A stretch of DNA of 64,000 nt from assembly GCF_016863095.1 (NCBI RefSeq), contig NZ_BOOF01000033.1, positions 1 through 64,000 of the forward strand, given 5' to 3'. Of the stretch, positions 18,609 to 27,325 are shown in pieces (the stretch's first letter is position 1; each line of letters starts with the position of its first letter). The DNA comes from Microbispora siamensis. GTDB taxonomy: Bacteria > Actinomycetota > Actinomycetes > Streptosporangiales > Streptosporangiaceae. The notes beneath the pieces are model-generated. The model did not search any database, was not told where the DNA came from, and was given only the letters and a program-made list of their open reading frames with translations. The position numbers and the translations under genes were made by a program.

Positions 18609-20882
18609 TCATCCGGTCGTGCAGGCCGTCCCGTTCAGGGTGAATGCGGTGGGGGCGGGGTTGGCGCCGCTGTAGGACCCCTGGAAGCCGAAACTCGCCG
18701 TGCCGCCGCTCGCGCCGATGGTTCCGTTCCAGGTGGCGTTGGACGCGGTGACCTGCTGGCCCGACTGCATGATCGTCGCGTTCCAGTAGCCGGTGACCTT
18801 CTGGTCGCCGGCGTAGGTCCACTGGAGCCGCCAGCCGTTGACCGGGCTCGACGACCTGTTGGTGATCGTCACGTCGGCGGTGAACCCGCTGCCCCAGTCG
18901 TTCACCTTGTACGTCACCACGCACCCCCCGGAGGACGGCGAGGGCGACGGGCTGGCGCTCGGCGAGGGGCTGGGGGACGGAGAGACCGACGGAGACGGGG
19001 AAGGGGACGGCGAGGGCGATGGGGAGGGCGACGGGCTGGAGCCCGTGTAGGTCAGCCCGAAGCCGTACTCGAACAGCGCCTGCTTGCCGTCCCCGGCGTT
19101 GATCGGCTGCTGGTCGGCGCTGCGCATCCAGGTCATCGGCAGCTTCGCGGTGGGCGCGTAGTCGCCGAACAGCACGTCGGCCACGCCGCGCCCCTCGGTG
19201 CCCGGCAGCCAGGCCGCCACCAGCGCGTTCCACTGGTCGATCTGGCCGGCGATGTCCAGCGGCCGGCCGGAGACGAGCACCACGACCAGCGGCACGCCGG
19301 ACGCCTTGAGTCGCTGCAGCGTGGCCAGGTCGGTGGAGTCGAGGCCCATCGACCCGGTCCGGTCGCCCTGGCCCTCCGCGTACGGCGTCTCGCCCACGAC
19401 GGCGATCGCCGCACGGTAGGAGGAGTCGATGCCGCTGCCGTCGCGGTTGTAGGTGACCTGCGTGCCGGAGCCGACGGTGTCGCGGATGCCCTGCAGGATC
19501 GTGGTGCCCTGCGTGATGTTCCCGGACGAGCCCTGCCAGCTGATCGTCCAGCCGCCGCTCTGGTTGCCGATGTCGTCGGCGCTCTTGCCGGCCACGAAGA
19601 TCTTGCCGCCGCTCTTGCCGAGCGGGAGCACGTTGCCCGCGTTCTTCAGCAGAACCAGCGACTTGCGCACGGCCTCGCGGGCGATGGCGCGGTGCGCCGC
19701 GCCGCCCACCGTGGACGTGTAGGACCGGTCGGTCAGCGGCCTCTCGAACAGCCCCAGCTCGAACTTCTTGGCCAGGATGCGCCGGTTGGCGTCGTCGATC
19801 CGCGACATCGCGATGTGCCCGGCCTGCACCTCCTGCTTGAGCAGCGAGATGAACTTCTTGTAGTCGGTCGGCACCATCACCATGTCGACGCCCGCGTTGA
19901 TCGCCGTGGTGATCTCGTTCGCGGTGAAGCCGGTCTGGCCGTCGAGCTGGTCGATGCCCGCCCAGTCGGTGACCACGAAGCCGGTGAAGCCGAGCTCGCC
20001 CTTCAGCACGTCGGTGAGCAGGTACTTGTTGCCGTGCATCTTGACGCCGTTCCAGGAGCTGTAGGACACCATGACGGAGCCCACGCCGCGCTGCACGGCG
20101 GCCTTGAACGGCGCGAGGTGGATGGCCCGCAGGTCGGCCTCGCTGAGTTCGGTGTTGCCCTGGTCCTTGCCGCCCGTGGTGCCGCCGTCGCCCACGTAGT
20201 GCTTGGCGGTGGCGAGGATGGAGGCGTTCCCGGCCTTCTGGAAGCCGTCCACGATCGTCGTCATCTGGGTGACGAGCTGCGGGTCCTCGCTGAAGGACTC
20301 GTACGTGCGGCCCCAGCGGTCGTTGCGGGCCACGCACAGGCAGGGGGCGAAGGTCCAGTCGATCCCGGTGCCCGACACCTCCTCGGCCGCCGCCCGCCCG
20401 ACCCGCTCCACCAGGTCGGGGTCGCGGGTCGCCCCCAGTCCGATGTTGTGCGGGAAGATCGTAGCGCCGACGACGTTGTTGTTCCCGTGCACGGCGTCGA
20501 TCCCGTAGATCATCGGAATGCCGAGCGGGGTGGACAGCGCCTGCCGCTGGAAGTTGTCGTACATGTCGGCCCAGGACGACGGAGTGTTCGGGGAGGGCGC
20601 CGAGCCGCCGCCGGACAGGATCGACCCCAGCCGGTACGTCGCCACGTCGGAGACCGACGTCAGGACCGACCGGTCGGCCTGGGTCATCTGCCCGACCTTG
20701 TCGTCCAGCGACATCCTGGACAGCAGGTCGTCCACCCGCGCCGCCACCGGAAGGCTCGGATCCTTGTAGGGGGCGTCGGCCGCTCGCGCGACCCCGCGGT
20801 CGGCGGTGAAGACGGCGCCCAGCGCCACGGCGAGCAGCGCCACGAGCGTGGTGACCCAGACGGGTCTCAGCCGGGATGTCAT
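18609..20882 (-). CDS. Secreted GH3 beta-glucosidase with C-terminal CBM2
   Basis: A 757-aa exported glycoside hydrolase. The signal peptide covers about residues 1-35 (LRPVWVTTLVALLAVALGAVF ... ARA). The GH3 N-domain follows, with KHYVGDGGTTGGKDQG and the nucleophile Asp306 in GFVVTDWAG, then the GH3 C-domain (RSLVLLKNAGNVLPL, VVLVSGRPLDI). A Pro-Ser linker of about 35 residues leads to a cellulose-binding module of family 2 (CVVTYKVNDWGSGFTADVTI ... TAFTLNGTACTTG, with the terminal Cys pair). It should cut beta-glucosides or cello-oligosaccharides while bound to cellulose. ATG 20882 has GGAGGACCTG before it; the frame is open 27 codons upstream without homology. No sugar transporter is adjacent. 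Confidence 0.93.
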   Translation of the reverse strand: MTSRLRPVWVTTLVALLAVALGAVFTADRGVARAADAPYKDPSLPVAARVDDLLSRMSLDDKVGQMTQADRSVLTSVSDVATYRLGSILSGGGSAPSPNTPSSWADMYDNFQRQALSTPLGIPMIYGIDAVHGNNNVVGATIFPHNIGLGATRDPDLVERVGRAAAEEVSGTGIDWTFAPCLCVARNDRWGRTYESFSEDPQLVTQMTTIVDGFQKAGNASILATAKHYVGDGGTTGGKDQGNTELSEADLRAIHLAPFKAAVQRGVGSVMVSYSSWNGVKMHGNKYLLTDVLKGELGFTGFVVTDWAGIDQLDGQTGFTANEITTAINAGVDMVMVPTDYKKFISLLKQEVQAGHIAMSRIDDANRRILAKKFELGLFERPLTDRSYTSTVGGAAHRAIAREAVRKSLVLLKNAGNVLPLGKSGGKIFVAGKSADDIGNQSGGWTISWQGSSGNITQGTTILQGIRDTVGSGTQVTYNRDGSGIDSSYRAAIAVVGETPYAEGQGDRTGSMGLDSTDLATLQRLKASGVPLVVVLVSGRPLDIAGQIDQWNALVAAWLPGTEGRGVADVLFGDYAPTAKLPMTWMRSADQQPINAGDGKQALFEYGFGLTYTGSSPSPSPSPSPSPSPSPSVSPSPSPSPSASPSPSPSSGGCVVTYKVNDWGSGFTADVTITNRSSSPVNGWRLQWTYAGDQKVTGYWNATIMQSGQQVTASNATWNGTIGASGGTASFGFQGSYSGANPAPTAFTLNGTACTTG

Positions 20883-21004
20883 CAGGTCCTCCTCGATGTT
20901 CCCGCCGACCGTAGGAATCGCCGGAATTCGGGTCAAACGATGTGACTCCCGGACACTCGCCACCAGCCGCGCACCACGAAACTTTCACGCTCGGCTCGAT
21001 CACG

Positions 21005-21069
21005 GGTTCGGCAGCAGGGTCTGGCAGCACGGTTTGGCAGCACGGTTCGGCAGCGGGGTTCGGCTCAGG
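21005..21069. repeat. Five-copy 13-bp tandem repeat
   Basis: Five head-to-tail 13-bp units starting at 21005, 21018, 21031, 21044 and 21057. Consensus is GGTTYGGCAGCAS, with 1-3 changes per copy, the last copy being most diverged. It lies between the divergent GH3 and MBL genes, about 120-190 nt upstream of the GH3 start. Confidence 0.9.
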
Positions 21070-21130
21070 GCGGATCCGCTCCGGGCGAAGACCGCGCCGA
21101 GGGCCGCTCCGCCGGTTCTAGCGTCGCGGC

Positions 21131-21838
21131 ATGGATGTCGTCGAACTTCTGCCCAGCCTGTATTTCCTGCGGTTTCCCGTCGGGCACGTCTACGTGTGGC
21201 GCGACCCCGACGGGCTCACACTGATCGACTCCGGGGTTCCCGGCTCCGCGCCGCTCATCGAGAGCGCCGTCCGTTCGCTCGGGCACACGCCGTCCGACGT
21301 ACGGCGCCTGGTGCTGACGCACTTCCACGAGGACCACACCGGCTCGGCCGCCGACATCGTCTCCTGGGGCGACGTCACCGTGTACGCCCACCGCGACGAC
21401 GCGCCCTTCATCCGGGGCGAGGCAGCCGGGCCCCCGCCGGTCCTTTCCGATTGGGAGCGGGAGCTGTGGGACCGGGTCCACGCGGGCATGCCGCACGTGC
21501 CCGCGCCGCCCGTACGCGTGGACCGCGAGCTGGGGGACGGCGACACGCTGGACTTCGGCGGCGGGGCGCGGGTGCTGGCCGTGCCCGGTCACACCCCCGG
21601 CAGCCTCGCGGTGCACCTGCCCGGGCCGGGCGTGCTGTTCACCGGCGACACCATCGCCCGCGCTCCCGACGGGCAGGTCATCCTCGGCGTGTTCAACGCC
21701 GACCCGCCCGCGGCCGTCGCCTCGTTCGCGCGGCAGGCGGCTCTCGACGTCGAGATCGCCTGTTTCGGTCACGGGGAGCCCGTCACCGAGGGCGCGTCCG
21801 GGCTCATCAGGGACGCCGCGGCCCGTTTCACCGGATGA
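21131..21838 (+). CDS. MBL-fold metallo-hydrolase
   Basis: A 235-aa metallo-beta-lactamase-fold hydrolase of the glyoxalase-II/lactonase-like group. Metal ligands are visible: HFHEDH (LTHFHEDHTGSA), VPGHTPGS, FTGDTI and the C-terminal FGHGEPV. N-terminal LYFLRFPVGHVYVWRDPDGLTLIDSG is typical of the group. Substrate unknown. Its last 11 bases overlap, tail to tail, the ABM-domain remnant on the other strand. Confidence 0.85.
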   Translation: MDVVELLPSLYFLRFPVGHVYVWRDPDGLTLIDSGVPGSAPLIESAVRSLGHTPSDVRRLVLTHFHEDHTGSAADIVSWGDVTVYAHRDDAPFIRGEAAGPPPVLSDWERELWDRVHAGMPHVPAPPVRVDRELGDGDTLDFGGGARVLAVPGHTPGSLAVHLPGPGVLFTGDTIARAPDGQVILGVFNADPPAAVASFARQAALDVEIACFGHGEPVTEGASGLIRDAAARFTG

Positions 21839-22091
21839 AGCCGGCCAGCTCCTCGGCGAACTCGATCTGGGGCTCGGCGACGAGCAGCTCTCCGAACCGG
21901 GCCACGAAACCCGAGACGTACGGCATCGCGAAGTGGGCCTCGCGCGCGGCCTCGTCCGCATACTTCTCGTAGATGATGAACGTGTCCGTGCCCTGCCGGT
22001 GGAGCACGCGCGCGCCGAAGCGGTACCGGAGCGGGACGGCCGGCCGAGATCGCAGGGGTGAGGCCGGTGCGGACGGGGGATGTCTCGACCG
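21828..22091 (-). pseudogene. Truncated ABM-domain monooxygenase remnant
   Basis: Reading the minus strand gives LRYRFGARVLHRQGTDTFIIYEKYADEAAREAHFAMPYVSGF then ... FAEELAGFIR and a stop, clearly the C-terminal half of an antibiotic-biosynthesis-monooxygenase (YgiN-like) domain. The N-terminal 35-40 residues are missing. Upstream in this frame there is only Pro/Ser-rich sequence to a stop at 22092, with no ATG or GTG except a GTG inside the domain. In another frame, a GTG at about 22096 after GGGGGGAC reads VTVETSPVRTGL and might be a detached start. I take this as a decayed gene. A 59-aa product from the internal GTG is the alternative. Confidence 0.6.
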
Positions 22092-22141
22092 TCACCTGTC
22101 CCCCCAGCGGCCGCCGTGGGGAGCCGCAGTTAGGGGTGCGC

Positions 22142-25100
22142 ATGCGCATCGCCGCCGTCGAATCCACCGAACTGTTCGTCCGCACGGCCACCGGCGACGG
22201 CCCGCGCCAGGTGGTCCGCGTCGTACTCGACGAGGTGCCGGACGACGCGTCTGCGGTGGTCGAGGTCACCGGTCCCGAGGTGCGGGGCGAGCACACGGCG
22301 GAAGGCCGGCCCCCCGGCCTGGTGGTGGAGGTGCCCGTGGAGGCCGCCGCGCCCGCCGCGGTCCCCGGTGCGCGCGTCCCGATCACCGTGCGGGCCGCCG
22401 CGGGCCGGGAGCGGTGCACGGCCGAGGGCGAACTGCTCGTGGCCGAGCCGGGGTGGACCGTCTGGATGATCCCCCACTTCCACTACGACCCGGTCTGGTG
22501 GAACACCCAGGCCGCCTACACCGCCACCTGGGACCACGCGGGCGGCCTGGCGCAGGCGAACCGGCAGGAGTTCCAGCACGCGGGGTTCGACCTCGTCCGC
22601 CTTCACCTGGACACCGCCAGGAGGGAGCCCGGCTACAAGTTCGTGCTCGCGGAGGTCGACTACCTCAAGCCGTACTGGAACGCCCACCCCGAGGACCGGG
22701 CATACCTGCGCCGCCTGCTCGCCGAGGGCCGGCTGGAGATCATGGGCGGCACCTACAACGAGCCGAACACCAACCTGACCGGTCCCGAGGCGACGATCCG
22801 CAACATCGTCCACGGGATCGGCTTCCAGCGCGACGTGCTCGGCGGGGATCCGGCGACGGCCTGGCAGCTCGACGCGTTCGGGCACGACCCGCAGTTTCCC
22901 GGGCTGATCGCCGAGGCGGGGCTGACGTCCAGCTCGTGGGCGCGCGGCCCCTATCACCAGTGGGGCCCGATGCTCGCCGGCGGCGGCTGGGGCGACCCGT
23001 CGGTCATGCAGTTCCCCTCGGAGTTCGAGTGGCTGTCGCCGTCCGGGCGCGGGGTGACCACCCACTACATGCCGGCCCACTACAGCGCCGGGTGGTGGAT
23101 GGACTCCGCGCCGGACCTGGAGCAGGCCGAGGCCGCCGTCTACGAGCTGTTCACGCTGCTCAAGAAGGTCGCCGCGACCCGCAACGTGCTGCTGCCCGTC
23201 GGCACCGACTACACCCCGCCCAACAAATGGGTCATGGAGATCCAGCGCGACTGGAACCGGCGCTACGTCTCGCCCCGGTTCGTCTGCGGCCTGCCGAGGG
23301 AGTTCTTCGCCGCCGTGCGGGACGAGGGCGTCCGCCTGACGCCGCAGACGCGGGACATGAACCCGATCTACACCGGCAAGGACGTGTCGTACATCGACAC
23401 CAAGCAGGCGCAGCGGCACGCCGAGACGCGGCTCGCCGACGCAGAGAAGTTCGCCGCCGTCGCCGCGGCGACCCTCGGCGCGCCCTACCCGCACGCCGCC
23501 CTCGACAAGGCCTGGCGGCAGATCGCGTACGGCGCGCACCACGACGGCATCACCGGATCGGAGTCCGACCAGGTCTACCTGGACCTGATGACGGGCTGGC
23601 GGGAGGCGTACGACCTGGGCGGGCGGGTCCTCGACGCGTCGCTGCGCCGCCTCGGCGAGGGGCTGACCGGCGTCGCCGTCTGGAACCCCTCCTCCTGGCC
23701 CAGGACCGACCTCGTCCGCGTACGGCTGACGCTGCCGGCGCCGGGATCGTACGGCGTCGCGCTCGACCCGCCCGCGCGCGGTCTGCTGCTGGAGCATCCC
23801 GAGCGGCACCCCGACGGCAGCCTCGCGGCCGTGGACGCGGTCTTCGTCGCCGACGACGTGCCCGCGCTCGGGTATCGCACGTTCCGGCTGGTGCCCACCG
23901 CCGCGCCCGCCCCGATCGGCTGGGCCGTACGCGAGGGGACCCGCATCGAGAACGCCACCCACGCGGTGGAGGTCGACCCCGAGCGCGGCGGGACGGTGTC
24001 GAGCCTCACGGTCGAGGGCCGCGAACTGCTGCAGCAGGACCGGGTGGGCAACGAACTGCTCGTCTACGACGAGCACCCGGCCCACCCCCGGTTCGGTGAG
24101 GGCCCCTGGCACCTGGTGCCGAGCGGAGGGATGAGCGGCTCGGCCGCGGCCCCCGCCGAGGTCGCCGTCGCAGAGTGCCCGGCGGGGCGGCGGATCGTCG
24201 TCGGCAGCCGGGTCGGCCCGGTCGTCTACACGCAGGAAATCACGCTCTGGGACGGGCTGCCGCGGGTGGACCTCACCACCCACGTGGACGAGTTCCACGG
24301 CTCCGACGTGCTGGTGCGGCTGCGCTGGCCGGTGCGGGTGCCGGGGGCGCTGCCGGTCAGCGAGGTCGCGGGCGCCGTCGTCGGCCGCGGGTTCGGCCTG
24401 ATCGACGTGGACTCCGCGCAGCACCCGTGGACGCTGGACAACCCGGCGCACAACTGGTTCGCGCTGTCGTCCACGGCCCGCGTCGTGCTGCGCTCGCCCG
24501 CCGGACGCCCCCTCGGCGCGCGGGCCGTCGGCGTCGCCGAGATCATCGCGCCGCCGGACGCGGCCGCCGCCGACCTGAGAGACCTCGCCGTGGCGCTCGT
24601 AGGGCAGGGCGTGACCTCGACGTGCTCCACCGGGCCCGGACCCCGGTACGGGAACCTCGCCGTGGACTCCAACCTGCCCGACGTGCGCATCGCGGTCGGC
24701 ACGCCCGAGGAGAACCCGTTCGTCGCGGCGCTGCTGGACGACGCGGAGGCCGCCGAGCTGCGCGCGCGTCTCGACGCCGAGGGCCGGGCCCGCCTGTGGG
24801 TGCCCGCCGACGAGCCGCTGGAGAAGGTCTGGGTGCCGGGCGCCGACCTCACCGGCCCCCGCGACCTTCCGGTGCTCGTGGTCTGCGGCGAGGGCGCGGT
24901 CGAGGAACTGGCCGCGGACCTCGCCGACGCGGCCGTGGAGGTGGTGACGGACGCCGAGCCTGCCGACGCGGTTCTCGACGACTACACGATCGGGCTGGTG
25001 AACCGGGGCCTCCCGGGCTTCGCGGTCGATCCGTCGGGGGCGTTGCACGTGTCGCTGATGCGGTCGTGCACCGGCTGGCCGTCCGGCGTGTGGATCGACC

Positions 25101-26422
25101 CGCCGCGCCGCACCGCGCCCGACGGCTCCGGCTTCCAGCTCCAGCACTGGACCCACACGTTCGAGTGCTCCCTGGTGGCCGCCCCGGGCGACTGGCGCGC
25201 GGCCGATCTCGTGCGGATCGGCCACGACGTCAACCACCCGCTGGCGGCGACCACGGGGCTTGACGGGCGGGACTGGCAGGACGGGCCGGCCGGCGAGTCG
25301 CGGTCGTTCCTGGAGACCGGGCCCGGCCTGGTCCTCACCGCGCTCAAGGCGGCCGGGAACCCGATCGCCTCGGGCCGGACGCCCGGCGCGGTGACCGCAC
25401 TGACCGCCCGCGTGTACGAGGCCGGCAGCCGCACCGTGCCGCTGTCGATCGCCACGACACTGCCTCTGGGGCCGTGGCGGCGGGCCGACCTGCTGGAGAA
25501 CGCCACCGGGGACGCCCCCGGCACGCTCGACGGCATGGAGATCGTCACGCTGGTCGCCCTGCTCCGTCCCCCGCCCACGTCCGCGCCGGACGCCGCCGAC
25601 GTGGGCGGGGAGCGGGCCGGCGACCTGGAGGCGGGCGGGGCGGCGGGCGGCCGGGTGGTGGTCTGCGGGAGTGCGCCGCCGGTGCCGGAGACCGAGCCGC
25701 ACCAGCCGGTCCACACGCGCTACTGGCTGAACAACACCGGGGCCGCGCCGATGGGGGACCTGCCGGTCGCCGTGCACCTGTACCCACCCGACCTGGACGT
25801 CGCGGGGCCTGTGGACCTGACCCTGACCATCGCCTCCGGCCTCACGAAGGAGCAGGCGGAGGGCGTGGTCACGCTCACCGCCCCCGACGGCTGGTCGGTG
25901 GCGCCCGCCGTCCGGCCGTACGTGCTGCCTCCGGGGGGCCACGCCACCGTGCCGGTGCGGCTCACGCCGCCTCCCGGCGCCGAGGGCGGCCTCCACCTGC
26001 TCACCGCGCGCACCGAGTTCGGCGGCCAGGCGTACGAGGACGTGACCCGGCTGCACGCGTTCCGGCCGGGCGAGGGCGGGCGGCGGTCGCCGGGGCTGGA
26101 GGTGACGCTGGAGGGTCTCGGCCACCCGCCACACCTGCGGCTGACGCCCGGCGGCCGGGCGGAGGTCGTGGTCCGGCTGCGGTCCGAGGCGTGGTCGCCG
26201 GTCTCCGCACAGGCACAGCTCGTCAGCCCGTGGCAGACGTTCGAGATGTTCCCCGAGTGGAACGGCGGGGCGGTCGTGCCGCCCGAGGGCGAGGCGGAGG
26301 TGCGCTTCCCGGTACGCGTGCCGCCGGGCATTCGCCCGGGCCGCTGGTGGGCGCTCGTGAAGATCGCCAGCGCCGGGTGGCTGCACTACACGGACACGAT
26401 CGAGGTCGAGGTCGAGCCGTGA
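22142..26422 (+). CDS. GH38 alpha-mannosidase
   Basis: A 1426-aa retaining, zinc-dependent alpha-mannosidase. The GH38 catalytic domain has the zinc motif PHFHYDPVWW (His114, Asp116), the nucleophile Asp244 in AWQLDAFGHDPQF, and the distal GAHHDGITGSESDQVY. Large beta-sandwich domains follow, and it is longer than the usual 1000-1050 aa. Extra C-terminal NEW3-like domains (DGWSVAPAVRPYVLPPGG; GRAEVVVRLRSEAWSPVSAQ) account for the length. A Gly/Ala-rich loop near residue 1160 looks inserted. No signal peptide, so probably cytosolic. ATG 22142 is used; GTG 22136 two codons earlier is also possible. The stop overlaps the next gene's GTG. Confidence 0.93.
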   Translation: MRIAAVESTELFVRTATGDGPRQVVRVVLDEVPDDASAVVEVTGPEVRGEHTAEGRPPGLVVEVPVEAAAPAAVPGARVPITVRAAAGRERCTAEGELLVAEPGWTVWMIPHFHYDPVWWNTQAAYTATWDHAGGLAQANRQEFQHAGFDLVRLHLDTARREPGYKFVLAEVDYLKPYWNAHPEDRAYLRRLLAEGRLEIMGGTYNEPNTNLTGPEATIRNIVHGIGFQRDVLGGDPATAWQLDAFGHDPQFPGLIAEAGLTSSSWARGPYHQWGPMLAGGGWGDPSVMQFPSEFEWLSPSGRGVTTHYMPAHYSAGWWMDSAPDLEQAEAAVYELFTLLKKVAATRNVLLPVGTDYTPPNKWVMEIQRDWNRRYVSPRFVCGLPREFFAAVRDEGVRLTPQTRDMNPIYTGKDVSYIDTKQAQRHAETRLADAEKFAAVAAATLGAPYPHAALDKAWRQIAYGAHHDGITGSESDQVYLDLMTGWREAYDLGGRVLDASLRRLGEGLTGVAVWNPSSWPRTDLVRVRLTLPAPGSYGVALDPPARGLLLEHPERHPDGSLAAVDAVFVADDVPALGYRTFRLVPTAAPAPIGWAVREGTRIENATHAVEVDPERGGTVSSLTVEGRELLQQDRVGNELLVYDEHPAHPRFGEGPWHLVPSGGMSGSAAAPAEVAVAECPAGRRIVVGSRVGPVVYTQEITLWDGLPRVDLTTHVDEFHGSDVLVRLRWPVRVPGALPVSEVAGAVVGRGFGLIDVDSAQHPWTLDNPAHNWFALSSTARVVLRSPAGRPLGARAVGVAEIIAPPDAAAADLRDLAVALVGQGVTSTCSTGPGPRYGNLAVDSNLPDVRIAVGTPEENPFVAALLDDAEAAELRARLDAEGRARLWVPADEPLEKVWVPGADLTGPRDLPVLVVCGEGAVEELAADLADAAVEVVTDAEPADAVLDDYTIGLVNRGLPGFAVDPSGALHVSLMRSCTGWPSGVWIDPPRRTAPDGSGFQLQHWTHTFECSLVAAPGDWRAADLVRIGHDVNHPLAATTGLDGRDWQDGPAGESRSFLETGPGLVLTALKAAGNPIASGRTPGAVTALTARVYEAGSRTVPLSIATTLPLGPWRRADLLENATGDAPGTLDGMEIVTLVALLRPPPTSAPDAADVGGERAGDLEAGGAAGGRVVVCGSAPPVPETEPHQPVHTRYWLNNTGAAPMGDLPVAVHLYPPDLDVAGPVDLTLTIASGLTKEQAEGVVTLTAPDGWSVAPAVRPYVLPPGGHATVPVRLTPPPGAEGGLHLLTARTEFGGQAYEDVTRLHAFRPGEGGRRSPGLEVTLEGLGHPPHLRLTPGGRAEVVVRLRSEAWSPVSAQAQLVSPWQTFEMFPEWNGGAVVPPEGEAEVRFPVRVPPGIRPGRWWALVKIASAGWLHYTDTIEVEVEP

Positions 26423-27255
26423 ACGGCCCGGGCGCGCCCTTGACCGGCGTCGCCGCACCGGCGTCCCGCGCAGAGGACGGCATGCGGCGCTCGGACGGTC
26501 GCACACACCCCGACTCGAGAGCCGCGGCGACGGTGGGGGATCGGGTGATCACGGTCGCCGAGGTGGACCGGCGGCTGCGCCTGATGCGCAGCGGCCCGCT
26601 CGCGGCCAGGTTGCCGCGCCCCGAGACCGCCGAGGGCCGCAACCTGCGCCGCTGGCTGGTGCAGGTCATGGTGGCCGAGTCGCTGGCCGAGCAGGAGGCG
26701 GCCCGCCTCGGCCTGCCGGCCGGGCACTCGGCACCGCCACGGCCGCAGGTGGCGCTCACGCCGGCCGTCGCGCTCCGGACGGGCGGCGTCGCGGCCGCCG
26801 TCCTGGTGACGAGCCCTGCGGCCAGGGCGGTGTGCCGGGCGCTCGCCGCCGGCCGCGAGCCGTCCGAGGACGAGGTGCGCGACTACTACCGGCGCAACCT
26901 CGACCGGTTCGCCACGCCGGAGACGCGCTGGGTCCGTCCGTTCGGGCGGGTCCGGCGCGGGCAGATCGCCGGGCCGATCGAGGACGCGGTCTTCGCCGCC
27001 CGCGAAGGTGAGACGGTCGGGCCCGTGGAGGGCCCCGGCGGCCCCTGGACCCTGGTGGTCGAGCGGATCGAGACGGCGCGGCGGGAGCCGTACGCGGCCG
27101 TGCGGGAGCGGATCCGCGCGGAGCTGGCGAAGGAGAGCGGGGAGCGGGCCTTCGCCCGCTGGCTCGACGCACGGCACGCCGACGCGGTCGTGCTCACGCC
27201 GGGGCACGAGCATCCGGCCGACCCGGCCCAGCCCGACGCCGACCACCGGCACTGA
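26419..27255 (+). CDS. Parvulin-like (PpiC/SurA-type) protein lacking part of the PPIase core
   Basis: A 278-aa protein whose GTG overlaps the mannosidase stop (GTGA), so it is translationally coupled. The middle (VGDRVITVAEVDRRLRLMRSG ... LVQVMVAESLAEQEAARLG) is like the helical N-domain of SurA/PrsA chaperones. The C-terminal part (RRGQIAGPIEDAVFAAREGETVGPVEGPGG) matches the second half of a parvulin domain. The first half, usually with an RHILV-type strand, is missing: FATPETRWVRPFG runs straight into the later part. No signal peptide is seen. Linkage of such genes to GH38 suggests a folding or accessory role, which is inference. An ATG 22 codons in is an alternative start. Confidence 0.65.
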   Translation: MNGPGAPLTGVAAPASRAEDGMRRSDGRTHPDSRAAATVGDRVITVAEVDRRLRLMRSGPLAARLPRPETAEGRNLRRWLVQVMVAESLAEQEAARLGLPAGHSAPPRPQVALTPAVALRTGGVAAAVLVTSPAARAVCRALAAGREPSEDEVRDYYRRNLDRFATPETRWVRPFGRVRRGQIAGPIEDAVFAAREGETVGPVEGPGGPWTLVVERIETARREPYAAVRERIRAELAKESGERAFARWLDARHADAVVLTPGHEHPADPAQPDADHRH

Positions 27256-27325
27256 CCAGCGAAATCCCCGGTTCGAGAGGCTCCCGGGCGGTCCGACCCC
27301 GGCGTTTCGGGGCACGTGAGTAGGC

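Noticed and set aside
18382-21030. 882- and 843-aa frames over the GH3 gene region, one in a second minus-strand frame and one antisense (18414-20945)
   Set aside because: They follow third-position G+C in other frames of the GH3 gene and contain no recognisable domain or start site.
22130-26506. A 1458-aa open frame antisense to the alpha-mannosidase
   Set aside because: It has no homology pattern, is Arg/His/Gly/Pro-rich and has the codon usage of a shadow frame; the GH38 gene has all catalytic motifs.
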